Shown here piece after piece: positions 21,844-32,284 of a DNA stretch of 64,000 nucleotides (the first letter of the stretch is position 1; every line of letters starts with the position of its first letter). This DNA is from Sipunculus nudus (Eukaryota > Annelida > Sipuncula > Golfingiida > Sipunculidae). Where the stretch lies: positions 34,180,019-34,244,018 of the forward strand of contig CM049306.1 of assembly GCA_026874595.1 (NCBI GenBank). Reading direction: 5' to 3'. The notes beneath the pieces are model-generated. The model did no database searches. It saw only the letters and a list, made by a program, of their open reading frames with translations, and was not told where the DNA came from. Position numbers and translations under genes: made by a program.

Positions 21844-21845
<2 letters not shown>
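21395..21845 (+). repeat. CGATAT-type dispersed repeat, uninterrupted copy
   Basis: Starts in a CGATA-rich stretch, then TTGGGTCAAACATTCC, AAACTGATTTTTTTTTGTAG, AACAAATAATGTTTGTGTTC and a GGCTGTGATAGTAC end near 21820. The copy at 26580-27920 follows the same order but is split by an insertion at 26957-27735. Confidence 0.65.
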
Positions 21846-21914
<69 letters not shown>

Positions 21915-22150
21915 ATTTAATTGTTATCCCTTTATGATACATCGCACTTGGTGACCTGCAGTGAAAAGACATGAGCTAAGTTTCTTTCAACTAAAATCAA
22001 TTTCATACACATTTTATAAAGCAGGACGCCCGGGGTTATCCTTGCCTCATATCAAGTCCTAGCTTATCTCCCATTTATTCTAAAATATTCTTTGGGATTT
22101 AAGTACATAGCTTTTGTCTTCAACAAGGTTTGTTAAATTTTATTTGAATA

Positions 22151-22203
<53 letters not shown>

Positions 22204-22337
22204 ATAGTCGTGTTAAGTCTGTAGTAGAAGTGAAGGTAAAGAGAAAGAGTGACGCCTTTAAGATAAACTAACTTTTTTATTAACACCTGTTTAATAAACA
22301 AGTGAGTCTATCCTGAAAGGCGTCACTGTTTCTTTTT

Positions 22338-22387
<50 letters not shown>

Positions 22388-22400
22388 ATGTGTGTGTGTC
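21846..22400. repeat. (TA)n tracts flanking a palindromic GTGACGCC repeat
   Basis: TA tracts at 21846-21917 and 22151-22200, and a CA-TA-TG compound at 22338-22400. Between them AAAGAGTGACGCCTTTAAG (about 22241) and its imperfect inverse CTGAAAGGCGTCACTGTTTC (about 22313) form a hairpin. The same sequence, with GTTAGTCTGTAGTAGAAG, recurs inverted at 40700-40780, also next to (TA)n. Confidence 0.75.
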
Positions 22401-22860
22401 TCACCTATTAAAACTCACTTACTGCTTGCACCTTTTGCGGTATCTATTATATGAAAAACCATCAAAGTATAATGAAACGTCATGGAATACTGTAGTATAT
22501 CTCCCAAGTGGTATATTAAGCGTCTTCGGAGGAAACATTCATCTATAGTTCTCCCCTAGCAAACTTGTCTTTCCGCTCTTGGGAAATTCAAATTTTCAGT
22601 TCTTCGTTTGGCATGTTATTATTCAATATTCCCTACGGAAATTGTTATATCCTCATGGATATTTTTAAGTACCATGCTTATAAATGCATCTAAATTTAAG
22701 AATAGTTTTAAAAGTTTACAAATTGGAAACCTCTCCTCGCATATCATAATTCAATGCATGCATTCTGATAATTGTTGAAGGTTGTGCATGATTAAGCCGG
22801 ACTATTTTGTATTGTGTGTTCCTATAAAAGTGTGCAAATACACAGAGGGGTAGGGGATAG
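22401..22860. other. no feature recognised
   Basis: AT-rich non-coding stretch between the microsatellite block and the tRNA-like sequence. Confidence 0.4.
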
Positions 22861-22933
22861 GCTGCATGGATCTCAGTGGATAGAGCAGCGACCGGAAATC
22901 GTAAGGTCATGGGTTAGATTCCGATCGGCAATG
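22861..22933 (+). mobile_element. tRNA-like sequence (SINE head or tRNA pseudogene)
   Basis: GGATCTCAGTGGATAGAGC folds as a D arm with an A box. CGACCGGAAATCG gives a short anticodon stem with loop CCGGAAA, lacking U33. GGGTTAGATTCCGAT fits a T arm with a B box except for A in place of C (TTAGA for TTCGA). I cannot pair a proper acceptor stem, so it is not a functional tRNA gene. A short T run follows. Confidence 0.6.
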
Positions 22934-22998
22934 AACCTTTTTTTGTGTATTCATGTACCATTTGTATATACAATGAACCAGCATGGCTACTCATTCAT

Positions 22999-22999
<1 letters not shown>

Positions 23000-23039
<40 letters not shown>
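23000..23039. repeat. (AT)n microsatellite
   Basis: Forty bases of alternating AT. Confidence 0.95.
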
Positions 23040-23041
<2 letters not shown>

Positions 23042-23272
23042 CTCCATGTTTTATCTATGAACTACATCATATACTTCCATAGCATGATGTAATATTGATC
23101 ATTTACATGCTATAGGCACGAGAAATCATTCACCTGATTCATGGCTTTCACCCTGGATACGGGAAGTTTGACCCTGACTAGTACAGATATGTGCTGGGCA
23201 GATATAACCATATACAAACCTACCTGTGAAGAAACAAGGCATCTCGCGTAGCATCGCATTAGCGCCTTAATA

Positions 23273-23275
23273 AGT

Positions 23276-23333
<58 letters not shown>

Positions 23334-23408
23334 ATATATATATGTATGTGTGTCGTACTAAAAAGAGTCATATATTTATATATATATATGTGTCTGTGTG
23401 TGTGTGTT
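23273..23408. repeat. compound TA/TG microsatellites
   Basis: TA and TG dinucleotide blocks alternate, interrupted once by a short unique stretch (23350-23370). Confidence 0.9.
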
Positions 23409-24250
23409 CTGTCTTTCTACCCTTTCTTTATTACGGCACAGACACCTATATATGATGTTTATTAAATGTGAGCAACGGGTGTTGCGAGATTCTCGGGAAT
23501 CAGAAAATTCCATGCTTAAATTAACTCGCATAGGGTGTCGACATTTACGGGGTTTATTTTGGATTATCCAAAAAGTGTAAAGTGTCATGTTTCCCTTTTG
23601 TACTCTAGGTAACTATAGCCATAAATAATTAAATATTGACAGGTTAAAGTAGGTTTTACACGGTCGGAATGCTCATATCGAGTGCTTGTGTTTAACAGGG
23701 TCTAAAGACGTATCAGAGAGACCTCTGTTGGAGATAACTCGGAACACTGCGACAAGCAATTAAATCATTATAATATAGACTGTGGAAATCAAGATTTTAA
23801 GAGAAACAATGAGGTAGTAGGACCAGCTATATTAAGCGTTTAAAGAAAACGATACCAGGTTACAGTTATCTAATGAAATGCTATGAAGTGTTCATATGCT
23901 CTGACAAAAAGAATTTATTGAAAAAAATGGGCAAACAAATTTATAGCCAAAAAGGCACGTCTGCCATTTCTATAGTATACGACATTATGCGATCCGATGG
24001 CAATGGGACAAAGAAACTTTCGGATCTCTTGGTTGTCGGAAAATGGTCACATCCCATCTTCTCTATATAATTAATACGGAGTTGGGATTTTTCTAGACCT
24101 CGGTTTTCCTGCTTCCGTTCTGATTTGACTCTCCAAATTCGGCAGACGTTTCTGTGGTGCGCTCTTCTAAGACAAGTTTGTTTTATTTTGCGGGATTATG
24201 CCCTGTTAAGCTGAATAATTTATAATTTTAATATTTCCCCATTAGGTGCC
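23409..24250. other. no feature recognised
   Basis: Frames up to 70 codons without motifs. Confidence 0.4.
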
Positions 24251-24260
24251 CCTATTTCCT

Positions 24261-25400
24261 TTGTGCTACAAGGTCCTCCACGCCTGTGACGCTTTTTCAG
24301 GAGGCGCCTCGGGGATTTTTAGTGGCCTGTTAGAAACATGGCTGGAGCGGATGTGCTGCCTGAAAGGCATTTACGTGCAATACGCAGTCAGGCGGGTCCA
24401 CTATAATCCCCATTGATCCCCCATATCCATTGTAACGCCTCTAAAGGAAGGTCCAAAGACCACATGATTTAGTCAACACTGGGCACTTGTCTGGTGATGT
24501 GACCACCGTTTGACAATTTATTTATGGATTACAGGTATGTTGATTTTTACACATTCAAAAATATCTTTCCATGATTACTATGGTTTCAAAAGTTCGGCCA
24601 AGTCATGTGTTTTATGAAGTTTTTTTTTCAATAAGAAGTCCCACAACTTAATTATCATTCGGGTTGGGTTGGTGGGGGGGGGGGGGGGGTGTCTGGGGAC
24701 GGGGGGGGGGGGGGGGGGGGTCACATATAATTGTTAAAGATCCGTTGTCTGTAGGGACGGTGATACATGAAAAATTATCACCAGTACATCTTTAAATTGA
24801 TAACATACTCGAATCTGTAGTCAGGGCGTACAGACCTTCACCAGAATCTCCTTTAATATCAGTCATGTGTTCACGTGTATGCATTTCATATGTGAACTCT
24901 GTCATGCTTCAGTGACACGAGTTCACCTTGCGAGTTGAAGAATAAATAAATCGAAATGAATGGCTTCCACAGGGGGAACAAGTTTTTATAATAAAATATT
25001 TATTGTGGTGATTCTTATTATCTCCAAAATGAAATTGACTATTGATATGTCTTTACCCTTACCATCTACAAATGTTCAGCAAACCATTTTTCGCCTGTCA
25101 CGCTTTTTCAGGAGGCACCCTGTAATACCATCTGAACCCCATTTTCATTATATCGTCTGTTAAGGAATTTCACTCTGTGAAAAGGAAGTTAAGATTTTAA
25201 ATTCAAGCGCGGAACACATGTCCACATGAATCTTGGGAGTACGTTTCCGTTTTTTCCATGATAACCATGGTTTGAATAGTTCGGCCGATTTATGGGTTGT
25301 TTGAAAAAAAGTTGTTTTTTTTCAAAAGGAAGCCCGGGGTTAGGGGGGAGGGATTGCACACACTTGTAAAGGTCCTCAATCTCTCGGGGACTTTGAATTA
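24261..25400. repeat. two diverged copies of a dispersed repeat
   Basis: CGCCTGTGACGCTTTTTCAG followed by GAGGCGCC (about 24281) recurs near 25092 as CGCCTGTCACGCTTTTTCAG followed by GAGGCACC. Both are followed by CCATGATnACnATGGTTT, AGTTCGGCC and a G-rich stretch (24677-24721; 25340-25360), then a GTAAAGGTCC/GTTAAAGATCC end. The copies start about 811 bp apart. Confidence 0.65.
24677..24721. repeat. long interrupted poly-G tract
   Basis: Two runs of more than a dozen G residues separated by TGTCTGGGGAC. Strong potential for G-quadruplex formation. Confidence 0.85.
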
Positions 25401-25683
25401 TCTTTCAAAATAAACGACTACTGCGCAAAGACATCAAAATAAAAACTTGTATACAAACTTGTTTGATGGAAACCAAATTTACTGTCATAATGTGTTCTGT
25501 CAGTTATGCTTCTCTAGATTACAAATAGCTAACAGCCAGCCAATGCAGGCCAAGCAAAGTATAAGTTCGTGACTTTCATAGTTAATGCTCTATTCATATT
25601 GTCATGAATTTTAATGTGATCACGTGACCTATAAGTCTATCGCAATAGCAGGCCAGACATCTTATAACATTGCAATGTTCATA

Positions 25684-25855
25684 ACTTAAGCTGTAGCTTT
25701 TAGCCCGCAAATACATTTACTAAAACACATATAAAATGTAGTCATTATTTCATGTTTGTTTTTTTTTTTTTTCCTTTTAATTAAGCTGCAGCTTTTAGCT
25801 AGGAGATTCATTTACTAAAACACATTATATGTAGACATAATTTCATGTTTATTTT
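25684..25855. repeat. two-copy tandem repeat, unit about 96 bp
   Basis: TTAAGCTGTAGCTTTTAGC, CATTTACTAAAACACAT and TTTCATGTTT occur in the same order at 25685 and again at 25782, separated by a T run. Confidence 0.75.
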
Positions 25856-26579
25856 CTTATATTTCCATGCATTGTTTTACGAGTTCTATTTGAAGGTACG
25901 TGAAAATGTGTGCTTTTATGGACGTATTTTGTCTCTCGAGATAATTGCATGGATTGAAAATCGCATTAGGAAATTGTTTTCTCCATTACTACAAAGATGT
26001 GATTTTGCAAACGTGGCTGGTTGAAGTCATGACTTGTTTTATCGGCAGCATCAAACAGATTTTCACTGGTTCAGCTGGAGAATGGGTTATAGTTTTTCGT
26101 TATTTTTTTCAAATAAGAAACCTTTAATAATTAGGAGTGAACACAATGAAAACACTACTAAGTGGTTCAAGAATTTATGTTACTCCTAAGAGTCGTTTCA
26201 TTTTATTCTCTTAAAAGCTAATTTGTAGTTTGCTTATGATTTTTTAAAAATAAAAAGCAGTCATAAGATTGTGCACACTATCTAAAAAGGACGGAGCACG
26301 AAAATCAATTGGCATTAGTTTGATAAAACAAGGAGGTCAAATTTATTTACCTTTAATAGGAGGCTGCAGAGAACATGTTATAGCCGTGTTGTAAAACAAT
26401 ATGAAACCCCTAAGTAGTAACATGCTGAAAGATTTTTCTTCGGTTTATGAGCACGTATTTGTGTTTTTAACATGAATTTTCCCTTTTTGCTATATTAATT
26501 GACACGACACTGTCAAGTGAGAGTAAAATAATATCACATAAAGTAGACATAAATTTGCTATAGTGCTATAATAGTGCTA

Positions 26580-27920
26580 TAACTCGGGTTGTTCCATATG
26601 ATCGATATATCGATATGTCGCAACCGGTGATTCGCATACTGCGTATCGTAATTGAGTTTACAAATATCGATGTTTTCTATGTTTTGTTGAAAATGACAAA
26701 ACTGATTATTTCGTAAAAAATAATGTTTCTGGAACAAATTTAGACATCTAAATGGGTTTAGATAAATGAAAGTTTAAAGCCACCAACGTGTCTTTAGACA
26801 GTATGTTTAATAAATCACAGGTGTTACGAAACCTAATATCAACAGGTCACGTATGCATGACGAACATAAATTTTGTAATGGAGATAAAAAAAATCAGATT
26901 CTGTTCACTAGGCAGCGTGAAATGTCTAGAGCGAGGATAAAAGAAGTCAGTGTTGTTTTTTTTTTTTGTTAACAAATAATTATAATTTATTCTTAAAACA
27001 ATCCTAATATTACAAAACACTAAATCAATACAATTACACAGTATAAAAAACAGTACAACAGTAAATCAATACTAGTATATAAATAAAGTGTACAGTACCA
27101 GGTTACCACCACTGTCACAGCGACAGAAACTCCTCTAAAGCAAATAATCCAGATGAACAGTTCACATAAATCTTCTGAGAGAATAACAGTCCAGTTCAAT
27201 CACAAAATCAATTTGTTGTAATCCAAAAGTGAAGTTCTGATAGTGATCCCAAAGGCAAACTGAGACTAATTAAATTCCGTTACAAATTCGAAGAAAAGCT
27301 ATAAGTGCCGCAATTATAGAAAAAAGGTCCAAATCTGACTTACACTCTTCTGAGTCTGCTGAAATATATCTCTTTTCCCCGGCTCTAAAACACAGCCCCT
27401 TATTTATAACTTTCCACCTCAAGCCGAGAACTTTCCATTTCCCGAACAATCCGAAGAACCCAATACTACACATGTTACAGGAAACATCTAGAACAACGAA
27501 CGCTGAGTTTCTACATATCATGGTTCATACGAGAGTCGGCACGGCTCGGCCAGGCGAGAAAGCCCCAGACTAGCATGACCGCTGTGTTTACACGTCAGAC
27601 CCAACGCGTGGGCCGGGCTATGCCGCCATAGCAACGGACAATGCTAGCGCTGCACATACACGTGTAAGACTGCTGCATACAATAAAAGAGACATCTGTAA
27701 CACAGAAAACTTGCAAAGTCTGCTCGATTACTTATTAGTATACAAGAATATTTCCATACACAGATAGGCAGGAAGTGATAATTAATTATTCATCAATATT
27801 CTCTCCTCACATCCGATAATAAATGTAGGAAGAGTCAAGATAACACGGGTCAACTTAAAAGAAGTATTGTTTAAGAATGGCAGCCTTTCGATGTGTTACA
27901 GGCTGTGATTGTGCACACTA
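26580..27920 (+). repeat. CGATAT-type dispersed repeat, interrupted copy
   Basis: Matches 21395-21845: CGATATATCGATATGTCG, AAACTGATTATTTCG, AATAATGTTTCTGGAAC, TGGGTTTAGAT up to about 26950, and again AATATTTCCATACA, AATTAATTATTCATC, GGCTGTGATTGTGC from about 27740. Between these arms lies roughly 780 bp absent from the other copy. Confidence 0.6.
26967..27702 (-). mobile_element. LTR-like insertion (solo LTR or retrocopy)
   Basis: Read on the minus strand it begins TGTTACAGATGTC and ends TTTGTTAACA, the TGTTA...TAACA form of retrotransposon LTRs. It has a GC-rich first third, a TATA box TTATAAATA at 27409-27401, an AATAAA signal at 26991-26986 and an A run (26967-26957) about 20 nt later. 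The length of 736 bp suits an LTR. No target-site duplication is visible and no partner LTR or internal gag-pol is in the window. A processed retrocopy with a poly-A tail is the alternative. Confidence 0.5.
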
Positions 27921-29160
27921 TCTGTTTTGTCTGCGTCAAACTAAAGTCCAGAATTCTCTAACTGCTAAGTCAGTTGCACATTTTAGGAGTAAAGAAAACT
28001 TAAATGTTTCTTTGAGTACTGTCAACAACAAATACAAACTAAGTTGATTAATAAGTAATATTGCCATACGTCGTGTCTGAAGTAAACTGATTTACTTTTA
28101 TTGTGCCAGTATATACAACATGATAAAGAATCAATAATAATAATATTAGTAATTCATTTATGTATATATAATACAAACAACAGGATATTTGAAGGTGATA
28201 GCCAGCCCTGCCTATAATATTCAACCCGACCAGAAATAATCCAGCATATTATTTTTAATATTTCTGTTAATTATTTTTCCTTTTTTATTTATCCAATAAA
28301 CAATTTAACCAATGGCAGTTCTTAATAAAACCGTTGTCTAAATGGATGTTTCGGAAAGGAACACTAAAGGAATACACAATATTTCGTTCTGTTAATAGCA
28401 CTTAACTTTTACATTTTCTGGTTCAGGACATTCACTCTAATTTATTTGCTTTCTGAATATATAAAACAACACTAAATCCGAAAGCGGCATAGTAACATTA
28501 AAGATATTGTAATAGAACCAGTGCCAATAAAACATTGATAGAATTCAAGTAAAATGCATTCGACGGGTACTTGTGTTCATCAGCAATGAGTATAGCAGGA
28601 ACCGGGTGTTTACATATTCGAATGTATACTGTAAAGTATAACATTAGTGTTCAAAAATAGGAAAAGGCAAAAAATATGCATGCAGTTTTATTTCACTTTC
28701 TGTGGTGATCATGTTGTCGGAATAAAAATGAACCCAAAAACTTTTGTTTCCATTGTGAGAGCCGCCGTGTACAACCAAATAAATAATTCATGGGCATAGG
28801 ATCTAATAGGCTATTGAGTGCGTCCATATAACTTAATGAAAATTTTAAATTCCGCAAGTGCTCGTAAAATTCGAGAAGAAATTACATCAGATACCATATA
28901 CTGTGTTTTTTGCCTTCCTCTCGTGGCAATAGAAGCTATTTGTTTTCATCTTGCATAAAAAAGGTACAATTCATGCAGAATATACAGTTTCCCCATCCGT
29001 CCTCTGGCCCCTTTCTTTATATAACTGTAATAACCGGATGCCTTTTTATTCTTTTTTTTTCCAGTGATAAAATTTAAATATCTTATAGGAGCGGAAAATA
29101 TCGCCACTCCCTGATTTTCCTGGTTAAACTTTTTCTTCGTTTTTCTTTTTTATATCTTTT
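27921..29160. other. AT-rich DNA, nothing firm
   Basis: No gene. The minus strand near 28583-28561 reads CTGATGAACACAAGTACCCG, then TCGAATGC, faintly like a Penelope-family hammerhead, but the GAAAC box is not intact. Confidence 0.3.
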
Positions 29161-29164
29161 TTTG

Positions 29165-29493
29165 CCTGTTCCTGCCTCTGCCCCTATCACTCTCTGTCTG
29201 CCTGTTTGTCTGTCTGTTTGCATGTTTGTCTGTCTGTCTGTCTCTATCGTTCTGTATGTCTGAAGGTCTGTCTGTCTCTGTCTCTCCCTTTCACTTTCTC
29301 TCTCTCTCTCTCTCTGTCTCTATCCCCCCCCCCCCATTCTCTCTCTCTCTCTCTTTCTCTTCTCTCTGCCTCTCTTTAACATTTTAAGCACTGCATCGAC
29401 TGGGCCAGTCTATAGCTTGTGGATTTCAGTACTTCAATACTTTGGATATGGACCCACATAACTTTTATAGTATACATGTATTATTGTTGCTTG

Positions 29494-29551
<58 letters not shown>
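29165..29551. repeat. pyrimidine-rich CTGT/CT repeats
   Basis: Imperfect CTGT and CT repeats with a short C run to about 29370, then a clean (TC)n tract at 29489-29550. Confidence 0.9.
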
Positions 29552-29554
<3 letters not shown>

Positions 29555-30325
29555 GAGACTTGGGGGGGGGGGGATACCCTTGGTGTTATGACCTAGAAAT
29601 GGGGACGACTGATGTAACACCTTGGACCGATGAGACTAACCGCGAATACACGACTCACGGATACACGTTTATATTGTACTCTTAAGCCGAACCTGAGTCG
29701 TGAAACAAGTCATGCTGTAGACTATTCTGCAACGGTCACCAGTCCTGCAATGATATCACCACGAGTGGTGATTAAATATATATATATATATATGGATATA
29801 TATATATATATGATCTCACACCAAACTTTAAATCCATGCTGACGGAAATACCAATATGCTTAGTAAAAACAGCATTTTCTCGCACATGGTAAGTGTTGTA
29901 AGAAAATAGAAAGTAAACTAAAAATAACGATTTGTCTGGTGTATGTCAAGTGACAGCTTACTTATAGACAATTTTTTAATTAAAAATGACGAAAATATTT
30001 GCATCAATTTCGACCGTTTCAAAGTTGTCCTCGGTGAAGGATGTAACGCCACTCTCAAGCCAGTACGCTGGTCGTGGAATCTCTGTCAGAGTTTGTGTGT
30101 GTGTTTGTGTGTGTGTTTAGGAGTGTTTGTTTAATTCCTGCTACCATGAACGAAATCTCGTTAAATTTTCTGGATATTTCATGAATTGGCCATTGAAGAA
30201 GCGATTATATTTTTTTTGATCCGGCACATGATTCGGATACAGAAACGTCATCAAGGAATAATCACAAATGTAAAGCCAATAATGCACGGTAAACCGAGCT
30301 TGGATAATGTCATCTTAATTGCATG
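29552..30325. other. non-coding, short TA tracts
   Basis: Two small TA tracts at 29777-29812 and a TG-rich run near 30093-30118. Nothing else recognised. Confidence 0.4.
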
Positions 30326-30327
30326 CT

Positions 30328-30388
30328 ATATGCCTCCGCCTTATCACGTAATTTCAAACCGAAATGTTACTCTGCAGATGTATGAAAT
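30328..30388 (+). mobile_element. SINE 3'-tail fragment
   Basis: CCGCCTTATCACGTAATTTC, AAACCGAAATG and CTCTGCAGATGTATG match the tail of the SINE family at 18933 and 42162. No head or body is visible upstream. Confidence 0.6.
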
Positions 30389-31490
30389 ACAAGCATTAAA
30401 CTGGTAGCAAAATTATGTCGTTTAGCCTTGACCCTTAAGTCACTAAGACAGTGTCCTTAAAACCACTCAACATCCTGCTGCACTTTTACATCATAAATAT
30501 TATATTTTGTTGACAAAATGATTCTTCCTACGTGTATACAGAATTGTGGGTACTCGCGAAGTGCCTTCTGGATCTTTTTTAGGTCAGTTTCAACATATAT
30601 AAGTTACACAGCACGTAATGGTTTTCCCTTGTCTTGTTATTTGCCATAATCCAATTTCTTTTAACTGATCGTGTTTTCGTCTGGACTACTCGCCGGATGA
30701 ATGATAAGATTTTCAGGACATTCCCGTCTATCTTCATAACGATGTAGGCACTGATTTGAGGACGAAATGAAAGACTCTTCCTGGGACTAGGTGCTTTAAG
30801 AACTTTGTGCTTTAAGTGCTTTGTCATAAGACAAAGCGGGCGCGCCTTTATTCTCCGAGTGCTATCGTTACAAGATCCATGCAAAGTATTTATGTAATCA
30901 GCTTATGTTTATTTTGTTGTCTTGGCTGAATAAAATATATTTCAATACTGATAAATATTTGACTATATCATAATGCCGACGTTTGCTCGATATCTGTTTT
31001 CAAAAGAGACCGAGGTGCGCTTGGAAACCGTATTGAACATCATTCCCATTAAAATACAGTACTAACATTAACGATGATATAATTCGTTCATTATTCAATA
31101 TAAGTAAGTAGGCAATATAATTAAAGATTCAGGACACAGATTCTGAACATTGACATGCGGCGGCCCTGATAATCATTTGAGGTATCGTCCTTAAACAGAA
31201 TAGTTACCTAAAAACAGTGCATTTACACCCTAGTCTGGTTCCTAATCAAATTGTGGTATGTTCTGCTCACACATAAACATTACACATGGTGAATCACGGA
31301 TGAGCTCTGCTTGTTAGATCAAAGATGGTTCCTAATACCAGTTTTTTATTATAGGCCTAGGCTGGGATAATCAGATTGCCTTTTTATCTTACAAAGGGAT
31401 ATACTCCTGTAACAACATTATGTAATTCTAATTTAACCAAGAATGCAAGGGATTGTTCCTTGTTTGATTATCACGTTTGGAATAACAATA
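30389..31490. other. no feature recognised
   Basis: A 101-codon minus-strand frame (30579-30884) has no motif I can assign. Confidence 0.4.
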
Positions 31491-31494
31491 ATCC

Positions 31495-32060
31495 TAAGTC
31501 ACATTACCGGCCGATCGATCTCCGGTTGATTTTTAATATCGGTCGAGCAGCGAGCTCCTCGTCCATTTTAAACCCGGCCGACATTCGTCGTTTTTACAGA
31601 TTGTGGTCACATAAATATCGAACCCCGACCGAGACCAGATATTTTTTTCTGCACATGAAATGTGAAGGGGCTCGACAGGACGTCGTTGGAAACACGCCCG
31701 AGCCTCCTCCAAAGATCTTTCGGAACTCGTCCGACGATTCTTTCACTCGACCGAGGCTCCTCAGTGGTCCGTCTGACCAGTTTGGACCTGTCAGTGGTGT
31801 CCTGGCGGAGTTCACGCAACTAGGAAATTTGACTTGTCACACGTCGTTCTCGCTGGGGGCCCCCGAGCTGCTACCGAGCAAAACTTTGGCCGAATTTCTT
31901 GCGAGTCCTCGTCGCTCTTAATCTCGATCCGCACTAAAGAGCGACGAGCTCCCCGACGAGCTGTTAAATTACTAACGAAATTCGTCCGAGTAAACAATGT
32001 CCGGCCGAAGCTCGCCCGAAAAGTCCACTTTTTGGCCAAAGGAAAACTCGGTAAGGGCTC
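31495..32060. other. GC- and CpG-rich segment of unknown origin
   Basis: Distinctly GC-rich, with repeated CGAGCTC, GACGAGCT and TCGACC motifs. A 181-codon plus-strand frame (31376-31921) and minus-strand frames of 70-75 codons coexist, the pattern of low-stop GC-rich DNA more than of a gene. A perfect 12-bp inverted repeat, CTCGTCGCTCTT at 31909-31920 and AAGAGCGACGAG at about 31938-31949, lies inside. It is most likely a dispersed repeat or a fragment of foreign mobile DNA; a single-exon gene is less likely. Confidence 0.3.
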
Positions 32061-32250
32061 GTTGACTAGATGGGACTGGGGCTATTCACTTGCAAACCAA
32101 CTGAATAACAAATTAAGCAATTAAGAAACCAGCTGCGATTCGACGATGGAAATATAATATTTTGCTCGTGTCGGAAGTGAAATCATACTTACTGTGGTTA
32201 TATATAAATGTTTTTTTGCATCTTCGAAGGTCAAAGGGGCAACATCTCCT

Positions 32251-32284
32251 GTGAGAGAGAGAGAGAGACAGAGAGAGAGAGAGG
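32251..32284. repeat. (GA)n microsatellite
   Basis: GA repeats with one CA interruption. Confidence 0.9.

Noticed and set aside
22861-22933. Functional tRNA gene
   Set aside because: D and T arms are recognisable but the acceptor stem does not pair, U33 is missing and the B box is mutated. Better read as a SINE head or pseudogene.
31376-31921. 181-codon frame as a host gene
   Set aside because: Coexisting open frames on the opposite strand, internal motif repetition and a hairpin point to GC-rich repeat DNA. No family motif is recognised. Kept only as an unexplained segment.
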